Below, in pieces: positions 28,738 through 35,289 of a stretch of 64,000 nt of DNA (its first letter is position 1; every line of letters starts with the position of its first letter). A program made the translations under genes and the position numbers. The notes beneath the pieces were generated by a model. It was not told the DNA's origin and searched no databases. It saw only the letters and a program-made list of their open reading frames with translations. Source of the stretch: Catenulispora sp. EB89 (GTDB lineage Bacteria > Actinomycetota > Actinomycetes > Streptomycetales > Catenulisporaceae); NCBI RefSeq assembly GCF_041261445.1, contig NZ_JBGCCU010000007.1, positions 310,001 through 374,000 of the forward strand, given 5' to 3'.

Positions 28738-29651
28738 GATTCATCGACGAGCACCGGGACCGCTTCGGCGGCGTCGAGCCGATATGCACCACGCTCACCA
28801 CGCACGGCTGCCCGATCGCCCCATCCACCTACTACAAGTTCAAGAAACGGCCTGTCTCGGCCCGGGCCCTACGCGATGCCGAGCTCAAGGCCCTCATCGC
28901 GCAGGTCCATGCCGACAACTACGGCGTGTACGGGGTGCGCAAAGTGTGGCGTCAGCTGCAGCGGCAAGGCCACCAGGTCGCCCGCTGCACCGTGGAACGT
29001 CTGATGCGCGAGCTGGGCCTGTTCGGTGTGGTGCGCGGCAAGAAGGTCCGCACCACGATCTGCGATCCGGCGGCCGAACGGGCCCCGGATCTGGTCAAGC
29101 GGGCGTTCGTCGCCGCAGCCCCGAACCGAGTCTGGGTCGCGGACTTCACACACGTGGCCGCGCACGCCGGCATCGTCTATGTGGCCTTCGTCGTGGACAC
29201 CTACTCCCGCCGGATCGTGGGCTGGTCTGCGGCCACCAACAAGCGCACGCCCCTGGTGCTGGCCGCCTTGGAGATGGGCATATGGCAGCGTGACCGTGCC
29301 GGGCAGGAGCGCAACGGCCTCATCCATCACTCGGATGCTGGATCGCAGTACACCAGCTTCCGCCTCGCGGCCCACCTTGCAGGCGAAGGCATCGCCGCCT
29401 CCATCGGCACCGTCGGCGACGCCCTGGACAACGCACTCATGGAGTCGACGATCGGGCTCTACAAGACCGAACTGATCAAACGCCTCGGTCCCTGGCGCAC
29501 CCTGACCGACGTCGAACTGGCCACCGCCGAATGGACCGACTGGTACAACAACCACCGTCTACACGGTGAGATAGGCCACGTCCCACCAACTGAATACGAG
29601 ACAGCCTTCTACCAAAACCAGCAAACAGCCAAGCTCACAACCCAAACCTAG
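28734..29651 (+). CDS. IS3 transposase subunit B (DDE integrase, OrfB)
   Basis: 305 aa in the -1 frame relative to OrfA; its GTG overlaps the OrfA TGA (GTGA). HTH_21-type N-terminus (YGVYGVRKVWRQL), then the retroviral-integrase-like core with D in VWVADFTHV, D in HHSDAGSQYTS and E in DNALMESTIGLYKTELI, all in place, and a C-terminal EWTDWYNNHRLHG. No internal stop, so probably functional. Confidence 0.93.
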   Translation: MRFIDEHRDRFGGVEPICTTLTTHGCPIAPSTYYKFKKRPVSARALRDAELKALIAQVHADNYGVYGVRKVWRQLQRQGHQVARCTVERLMRELGLFGVVRGKKVRTTICDPAAERAPDLVKRAFVAAAPNRVWVADFTHVAAHAGIVYVAFVVDTYSRRIVGWSAATNKRTPLVLAALEMGIWQRDRAGQERNGLIHHSDAGSQYTSFRLAAHLAGEGIAASIGTVGDALDNALMESTIGLYKTELIKRLGPWRTLTDVELATAEWTDWYNNHRLHGEIGHVPPTEYETAFYQNQQTAKLTTQT

Positions 29652-29697
29652 AGTCTGGACCGAAGCCGGGGCGGTTCAGCGGTGCGGTGCGGGTTGT

Positions 29698-29735
29698 CTG
29701 TGGTTTTACAGGCGGTTTTTACGGCCTCGCCTAAG
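29698..29735 (+). repeat. Inverted repeat copy A bounding the accessory patch
   Basis: The sequence CTGTGGTTTTACAGGCGG and its continuation to CTAAG recur on the opposite strand at 33726-33762 (about 34 of 38 matching, one indel). Copy A is 20 bp from the IS3 end and abuts the stop of the next minus-strand gene. Confidence 0.85.
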
Positions 29736-29736
29736 C

Positions 29737-30063
29737 CTAGGCAAACGCGATCCGCGTCGCGCCGACCAGAAACACCGCTGCGAGGAAGGCGAACCCGAAC
29801 ACCGCCGGCGCGACTCGATCCGGACGAGAGGTCTTCCCTGTGGGAAACGCAGCTGCTGCCCACATCCCGCACAGCGTGAAGAAGCTGAGGAGTATGAGGA
29901 AGTAGACGGCAATCCCGGTCCCTTGCCGCGAGTTCCGGCCGTCTGCGGCAACCAGGGTTGTCACACTGGTGACCAGGATCGCGATGGTCGCCACCAATGG
30001 CACTGCCCACCAGCGCGGCGTTCGCGGGTAGTCAACGGCCGGCGATGTGTTTTTGAGGACCAT
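29737..30063 (-). CDS. Small three-helix membrane protein
   Basis: 108 aa with three hydrophobic segments (VPLVATIAILVTSVTTLVA, GIAVYFLILLSFFTLCGMWA, FGFAFLAAVFLVGATRIA). ATG 30063 has GGGAGGGG upstream, supporting expression. I do not recognise a family. Its stop is immediately next to repeat copy A. Confidence 0.55.
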   Translation of the reverse strand: MVLKNTSPAVDYPRTPRWWAVPLVATIAILVTSVTTLVAADGRNSRQGTGIAVYFLILLSFFTLCGMWAAAAFPTGKTSRPDRVAPAVFGFAFLAAVFLVGATRIAFA

Positions 30064-30458
30064 GAGACCCCTCCCACGTCTTGACCATGAGCGCAGACGG
30101 CACCGCCGTCGCTCAGCTCATGGCGCAGATTGTAACGGCACGCCCCCATCCGGCGCCGGTGGCGCTGCGGAGGACTCTGAACCGCAGCCGCTCGGCAGCC
30201 TCCTCGCAACCTGATGGGAGCGCATGCCGGGAAACGATCACAAGGGCCCGCGCGACGCAGCGGGGCGGCGTCCGGGCCGGTGGCTCCGGCCAGCCGCCCG
30301 CGCGGCATGCGGCCTTTGGCCGGTCCGCGCGACCGAACTACACGCTCACCACAAGGGACAGCCGCTTGCCAGCCGAACCTGCCAGTACGGGCGGGCCCGG
30401 TACCGGTCGGTGCGGGCATGCAGATACCTTCACCGGGAACCAAGCCGCCTGCCACAGA
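30064..30458. other. Gene-poor interval
   Basis: 395 bp with no supportable gene; the overlapping open frames have no recognisable content or ribosome sites. It lies between two minus-strand accessory genes. Confidence 0.5.
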
Positions 30459-31043
30459 TCAGTAGAGACGCAGCACGCCGTCCGGGTCGGCCTGGACCAC
30501 GAAGTCCTGGAACCACATTTTGGTACTGGTCAGGTTGTTCTCGATCATTTGCACGGCCGACGGGATGATCCGCAGCGTGGCAACGGGTGGCTGCGTGACG
30601 TCAAGACCGATGGCGACGAGCGGATGCTCGGGATTCCGGATGGTGACCGCGTCGACAACGAACAGGACCGAGTGCCTGTGGCGGTTGGGAAGGTGGGCTG
30701 TGAGCCGGTCGGGAGGCAGATCCGCGAACGCGCGATCCTCACAGATGTCGATGTGCGCTGTGAAGCCTTCCACTGTTGGCGCCCGTACCGCAGCGATCAC
30801 CGCGAGCCAGGCATCGTCGTCGGAGAAATCGGTGCGGATGAGCAACGCTCCATGAAGGAAATGAGGCAGTAGTGGAAGCGCGCGGCCCTGGTCGTCGGGA
30901 ATCCGGTCGAGCCCGTGTGCCCGCTCGTACCGAGCTATAAGATCGCTCGGAATGCGACCGCGATCCGAGATCTCCACACCATTCCGCCTCAGCCAAGCTC
31001 GCACAGTGCGGGCGTCTAAGCGGGTATCTGTCGGCTCAGGCAT
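30459..31043 (-). CDS. Lsr2-type DNA-binding domain fused to DUF6924-like domain
   Basis: 194 aa. Residues 7-45 (DARTVRAWLRRNGVEISDRG then RIPSDLIARYERAHG) match the C-terminal DNA-binding domain of Lsr2, the actinobacterial xenogeneic silencer. From about residue 60 the sequence LLIRTDFSDDDAW, LFVVDAVTIRNPEHPLVAIGL and RIIPSAVQMIENNL...MWFQDF matches the DUF6924 pattern. The N-terminal dimerisation domain of Lsr2 is absent. ATG 31043. DNA targeting of an unknown domain is inferred; it sits in a lower-GC, foreign-looking patch. Confidence 0.65.
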   Translation of the reverse strand: MPEPTDTRLDARTVRAWLRRNGVEISDRGRIPSDLIARYERAHGLDRIPDDQGRALPLLPHFLHGALLIRTDFSDDDAWLAVIAAVRAPTVEGFTAHIDICEDRAFADLPPDRLTAHLPNRHRHSVLFVVDAVTIRNPEHPLVAIGLDVTQPPVATLRIIPSAVQMIENNLTSTKMWFQDFVVQADPDGVLRLY

Positions 31044-31328
31044 GCCGCGAGCCTAGCCATCGCCGCCGACAGCCTGGCCCGCCCTGCACACAGCACTACC
31101 GGACAAACCGCGCATCGGCCGGCTGCTGGCCCAGGTTGCTGAGGCGGCTACTAGTATCGCGCCCCACCCACCGCCCCACGCCTGCCCTGGGCTCAAATCA
31201 CTTCTGCTGCGTCGCAGCTTGTCCAACGGACCAACCCTCAAGCTAGCGCCATCTTGTCGGCTCCATCGCCACGTACGCCCCACGCGAAATCTCATGCAGC
31301 GGCACCGGCGCACCACCGTTCAGCAGGC

Positions 31329-31616
31329 TCATGAGCCGTCCCCTTCCGGACAGTTCACCCAGGTCCGATACGCCCGCTCGTACTCGGCCTTGCCGAACAT
31401 GCCGACCTTGCACACCCGGTTGATCCGAGGAGGGTCTGCCTCTTCAGGGCCCGGCCTGCAATCAGTGCAATTGCGCGCATGAAGGCGCAACCGGGCGTAG
31501 TCGCGGAGCGCGATGCGGCGTGCTTCCGCCTTTGGTGACATCACCACTGGTTCAAGCGCTCCGATCGAACCAGCCGGACGCCGCCTCAGCACACTCGCTT
31601 CCGGACCCGTTTCCAT
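31329..31616 (-). CDS. Small Cys-containing protein next to XRE regulator
   Basis: 95 aa if ATG 31616 is used; ATG 31541 (MSPKAEARRIALRDYARL) would give about 70 aa. It contains ARNCTDCRPG (CxxC) and INRVCKVGMFGKAEYERAYR plus a late Cys, suggestive of a small metal- or disulfide-holding protein. No clear ribosome site. Divergent from the XRE gene at 31700, an arrangement common in actinomycete accessory DNA. Family not recognised. Confidence 0.45.
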   Translation of the reverse strand: METGPEASVLRRRPAGSIGALEPVVMSPKAEARRIALRDYARLRLHARNCTDCRPGPEEADPPRINRVCKVGMFGKAEYERAYRTWVNCPEGDGS

Positions 31617-31699
31617 GCCACTAGCATGATTTGGATCAAGAGCAGCCAACGGCGCAGAATAGTAGGCAACTTAGGGCGTGGATCAGTAGCCTGATGGTG

Positions 31700-32931
31700 A
31701 TGACCAACGAGCGACTTGTTGCCCTGAGACTTCGCTCCGGCTGGACACAAGCCGAGGTAGCTGAGCTGGTGGGCGACGCGGTTCAGCAGGCTACTGGCCG
31801 CAGGCCGGCCGTAGACGCTCAGGCAATCAGCCGCATGGAACGTGGCGAGGTCACTTGGCCAGTTGCGGCTACACGCCTAGCCTTGCAAGCTGTCTTCGGC
31901 GTCAGCTCAGACGCAGATCTCGGGTTGTTCCCCAAGAGACCCGTCGAGACGTTGAGAAGGTGGCCGCCACGAAGCGAAGAGATTTCCTGGCGCTTTCAGG
32001 TCTGGGATTGTTGGAGACCAGCCCCCGCTGAGTTGGGCAGCCAGATATCGAGGGCCTGCGAAGTCGGTCCGCTCGGCTCCGTGACCTGGATAACTACTTG
32101 GGTGGTGCCGACACTTTTCGGCTATACGGCACAGAGCTCGCCCACACGGAGCAGCTACTCAACGACGGCAACTACAGCGGCGCTACGCGCGTTGCGCTAA
32201 CCGAGTTGGCAGCCGAACAAGCACAACAGGCGGGCTGGGCGGCTTTTGACGCAGGTCACGCCGTTCCCGCCCTTCAGTTGTTCGAGTACAGCCGTCGAGC
32301 TGCCGACGATGCCGGGAGCACCGACCTGGTGGCGAACTCATTCGTTCACATTGCCTATGCAACCGACGCGAGAACGGCGACACACGCGGCTGATGCCGCG
32401 TGTCAAGTAGTTCCGGTAGATGCTGCTCCTGCGACTCTCGCACTTGTGGCTTCCCGCCGAGCATGGTCGTACGCGGTCGCTGGAGACGTCGGCGGCGCAG
32501 AACACGCGTTGGAGCAGGCCTGGACCTCTTTGGAGTCGCGCCCACTAGCAGCTGCTCCGCACTGGTCAAGCTGGATAGACTCGACCGAGATCGAAATTAT
32601 GACCGGGCGTGTATGGGCCGTGCTTCACGCTCCGGAAAAGGCTATTCCTGCGCTTGAGCGTGCGCTCCTGACCTACCCGGATCAATGGGCTAGAGACAAA
32701 GCGCTGTATTCAACATGGTTGGCGGATGCCTACATTGATGCTGGAGAGGTCGATCAGGCGGCATCAACGCTGGGTCGTGCCGTTACGCTCGCGAACCCCG
32801 TTGCTTCTGCCCGCCCAGCGAACCGGATCAAAGAAGTGGCCCAGCGTCTCACTGCCTATGGCCTTCCCGAGATGTCGCAACTGGCCGAACGGGTAGCGAA
32901 GCTCACCCCGCCGCTTCCGGCTGAGCTGTAG
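31700..32931 (+). pseudogene. XRE-family regulator with TPR-like C-terminus, broken by frameshift and stop
   Basis: N-terminal HTH from ATG 31700 (MTNERLVALRLRSGWTQAEV, AISRMERGEVTWPVAATRLA, VSSDADLGLFPKRP) is in one frame. The expected continuation KVAATKRRDFLALSGLGLLE is in the next frame, so a shift occurs near 31945-31955; that frame then hits a TGA near 32030. After it, LRSRSARLRDLDNYLGGADT and the TPR-like half run open to 32931. The intact family is a single 400-residue protein, so this copy is probably inactive, unless the base calls are wrong. Its end overlaps cutA by 29 bp. Confidence 0.7.
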
Positions 32932-33244
32932 TGCGCTCGACCCAGTCGGCGTAGCTCTCGGCACACCAGGCCACCGGCGCCGCTGAGACCTCCGGGCTGT
33001 CCCACGGGTGCAGGTCGGCAAGACGTGCGGCCAGCGCATCACGCGACGACGAAGAGGTACGCAAGGTCACGCGCCATTCTTCGCCCTCGCCGAGCTCGCC
33101 GAGGTGCCAGAAGACGGAGATCGCGGGACCCGTGATCTCAGCCCCAGCGGCAAGTCGCTCGTCCACGGCCACACGCGCCAGCGTCAGGGCGTCGGCCTGG
33201 GTGGGTGTCGTGGACGTGACGGACCACACTCGCGCAGCTGTCAT
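32903..33244 (-). CDS. cutA: CutA-like divalent cation tolerance protein
   Basis: 113 aa. CutA1 fold signs: TTPTQADALTLARVAVDERL near the N-terminus, EEWRVTLRTSS in the middle and the family hallmark LHPWDSPEVSAAPV near residues 78-90. Small cytosolic trimer linked to copper tolerance in bacteria, mechanism debated. ATG 33244. The gene is convergent with, and slightly overlaps, the broken XRE regulator. Confidence 0.85.
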   Translation of the reverse strand: MTAARVWSVTSTTPTQADALTLARVAVDERLAAGAEITGPAISVFWHLGELGEGEEWRVTLRTSSSSRDALAARLADLHPWDSPEVSAAPVAWCAESYADWVERTTAQPEAAG

Positions 33245-33725
33245 GTAGGCAGCCTAGACGCAAGTAGAGCCTTGAGCTGGGTCGGGGCACGGCTATTGCC
33301 GCCGCTACGGTGGCGCCTTCTCCGTGCACGGGGACGCCACCTGAAGCACTACGAGGGGACCCAGAACCAACACCCCACATGGTCCTTCGGACCCCCTCAC
33401 CACGCCACCGGCCGGTCTGTCCTGTCGCCATCCGCAGCCGCCAAGGCGCCGGTTCTCACCGGAGCCGGCAGCCCGGCCACACCGGCCCGCTTGCCGTGCC
33501 GCTGCCGCCAGTCGCCAGCCGCCAGTGCATTGAGCGCACCGGTTCTAGTCGGAGCAGGTAGCCTGGCCGCGCTGCGGCGTCACCGCCCACCGTTGCCAAC
33601 CGCGGGCCGCCGATGTTTCGCGCGGTCGTTTCGGCCGGTGCGCGGTCGTGTCCGCGCTCGCCGCCGGCCGCCAGTGCGAAACGAGTCGCTGAACCGAACT
33701 GCGTCCCCCTGCGAGGTCACCAAAC
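33245..33725. other. Non-coding interval with decayed internal duplication
   Basis: No gene supported. A hairpin GGTGGCG / CGCCACC (33309-33315 with 33335-33341) lies near its left end. Two related stretches around 33451 and 33535 share GCGCCGGTTCT..CGGAGC.GG.AGCC.GGCC, an imperfect duplication of about 33 bp. Confidence 0.5.
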
Positions 33726-33762
33726 CTTAAGCGAAGCCGTAAAAATCGCCTGTAAACCACAG
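33726..33762 (-). repeat. Inverted repeat copy B bounding the accessory patch
   Basis: Reverse complement of copy A (29698-29735) with about 34 of 38 positions matching. It is 21 bp from the stop of the cyclase-repeat-like gene. Confidence 0.85.
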
Positions 33763-33783
33763 CCCAACCGCAGCCGCCCCCGC

Positions 33784-34662
33784 CTACAGCGTCGCGCCCC
33801 GCAGCGTCGCGATGGCCTGCAATGTCGCGTATCCGCGCCACTCCAGGGCGGCGGCGGGGGAGTAGGCGCGGAACGTGACCTGCCATCCGCCGTCGGCCTG
33901 TTGCTGCGAGGCCAGGCGATGCAGGTCGGTGGTGATCGCGGCTTGGTCGAAGCGTGCGCGGGATCGGGAGTCGGCGTAGGCGCTGAAGTCCAGCAGGTGC
34001 AATACCTCGCCTTCTGCTTCCGGTACGGGGGTTGGGCCGTCGGTGGCCACGAATTCTTGGACGCGGTCGAACAGTTCCTCGGCGCGGGGGTCGTGGTCGG
34101 CGATGGCGTCGAGGAAGAGGAATACGAACATCAGCTCGTAGGGGTGGGGGGCCTCCTTGATCTGGTCGATCGCGTCCAGGCAGAAGTTCGTGGCCCCGGC
34201 CAGCCATGGGTGGTCCGCGAGGTCTTTGCGGTGCCGCGCGAGGCGGTGGGCCTGGGCGGCGAGTTGCGCCGTCATCTGCAGCGAGGATGTTCCCGTGTCG
34301 GCGCCGAGCCAGTGCGGGGCGCAGCCCGTCGTGTCGGAGTGCCGGAGGCTGAATGCCACGCCGCCGTCGGGCAGGGTGTGCTCGGCGAGCCAGTCGCAGA
34401 TCTGCGGGGCGCGGTCGCTGTTGTCGCGGATGGCGGCGAGCGCCTCCAGTGCGTGCATGGCCGCGACCGGTTGGCTCGTGGACGAGCGCTGGTCCGGTTC
34501 CAGGCCCCATCCGTAGCCGCCGTCGGGGTTGCGGTAGGCGTCCAGGGCGGCCAGGACGCCTGCCGGGGAGCCTTCGTCGAGCAGGAACTGTAGGCGGCGC
34601 CTGTCGATGATGCGGGCGTGCGTTGCGACGAAGGACACCGCGGCGTCCAGGTCGATCTCCAT
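33784..34662 (-). CDS. Prenyltransferase/squalene-oxidase-repeat-like protein
   Basis: 292 aa. Alpha/alpha-barrel type repeats with glycine-rich turns: AYRNPDGGYGWGLEPDQRS near residue 45, HTLPDGGVAFSLRH and QQQADGGWQVTF near the end. This resembles the prenyltransferase and squalene oxidase repeat, but the catalytic DxDD of cyclases is absent, so it is probably not a terpene cyclase. ATG 34662; 8 bp after the YunG-like stop, hence one operon. Function unknown. Confidence 0.7.
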   Translation of the reverse strand: MEIDLDAAVSFVATHARIIDRRRLQFLLDEGSPAGVLAALDAYRNPDGGYGWGLEPDQRSSTSQPVAAMHALEALAAIRDNSDRAPQICDWLAEHTLPDGGVAFSLRHSDTTGCAPHWLGADTGTSSLQMTAQLAAQAHRLARHRKDLADHPWLAGATNFCLDAIDQIKEAPHPYELMFVFLFLDAIADHDPRAEELFDRVQEFVATDGPTPVPEAEGEVLHLLDFSAYADSRSRARFDQAAITTDLHRLASQQQADGGWQVTFRAYSPAAALEWRGYATLQAIATLRGATL

Positions 34663-34670
34663 GGCCTGCC

Positions 34671-35066
34671 TCAGCCCTGCTCGGGGGCCAGTGCGGCCAG
34701 AACGCGCTCGCGCAGCAGTTCGTACTCCTCGCGGCAGCGGCGGGGGCCGTCCGGTGGGCGGTGTACCACCTGGCCGTTGGTGACGGTGGCGCCGTCGAGG
34801 AAGCGGAACTGGTCGGCGGTGAGGTCGACTTCGGCGCCGTCGGGCAGCCGGTTCCAGTAGTGGTTCCAGACCATGGCGCCGTTCATGTGCACCTCGCCGT
34901 GGATCAGGTCGCCGCCCAGCAGGTCCTGGACGACGAGCGCCGTCACGCCGCACTGGCTCCCGGACGGATTGTCCGGCCGCCACTCGTCGCGTCCCACCGG
35001 ATCGCACGTGTCCCGTCCCCAGGCGGCCTCGACCAGCGGCCGCAGCGTCTCAACGTTCAGCATCAT
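34671..35066 (-). CDS. YunG-like protein
   Basis: 131 aa. Segments WGRDTCDPVGRDEWRPDNPSG, SQCGVTALVVQDLLGGDLI and HYWNRLPDGAEVDLTADQF follow the YunG family, whose conserved Cys, His and Asp look like a papain-like (NlpC/transglutaminase-type) fold, although no activity is known. ATG 35066; a TTG five codons upstream is possible. First gene of a two-gene operon with the cyclase-repeat-like gene. Confidence 0.7.
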   Translation of the reverse strand: MMLNVETLRPLVEAAWGRDTCDPVGRDEWRPDNPSGSQCGVTALVVQDLLGGDLIHGEVHMNGAMVWNHYWNRLPDGAEVDLTADQFRFLDGATVTNGQVVHRPPDGPRRCREEYELLRERVLAALAPEQG

Positions 35067-35214
35067 TGGAGAGTCGCACAAGGGTCTGACAGCTACGACA
35101 ATGACTGGAGTGGAAGCCGGTCAGGGGGAGGCGCGATGCGGCGTTGAGTCGAAGGTGGCTCACACGCCGCGACCTTCCGTGCATGAGCGCCACCAAGCTG
35201 CTCGCAGGGTTGTA

Positions 35215-35249
35215 GAGGCCGCAGATCAGATACAGATCTCTGCGGCCTC
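35215..35249 (-). terminator. Hairpin terminator after the discoidin/beta-helix gene
   Basis: Perfect 11-bp stem GAGGCCGCAGA / TCTGCGGCCTC (35215-35225 with 35239-35249), 13-base loop, 41 bp beyond the stop of the large minus-strand gene. Confidence 0.75.
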
Positions 35250-35289
35250 CGTCGCCTGGCTATCCCTTCTCAGCTATCGACCTCGTCGG

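Larger units (their letters stand above)
28357..29678 (+). mobile_element. IS3-family insertion sequence, apparently intact
   Basis: 1,322 bp. Terminal inverted repeats begin TGAACCGCTCCGGG at 28357 and, on the other strand, TGAACCGCCCCGGC at 29678; 24 of 28 positions match. A 4-bp direct duplication GCGG flanks the element (28353-28356 and 29679-29682). It carries overlapping orfA and orfB with all catalytic residues. It lies just after the GH65 gene. Confidence 0.93.

Noticed and set aside
33008-33730. 240-codon plus-strand frame with APVL.GAGS repeats
   Set aside because: It is largely antisense to cutA and a decayed duplication, with no ribosome site or family.
29698-33762. Prophage or integrative element
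   Set aside because: No integrase, tRNA or structural phage genes, and the bounding repeats are inverted rather than direct.
33784-34662. Terpene cyclase
   Set aside because: Glycine-rich repeats are present but the catalytic DxDD motif is not, and the protein is under half the normal length.
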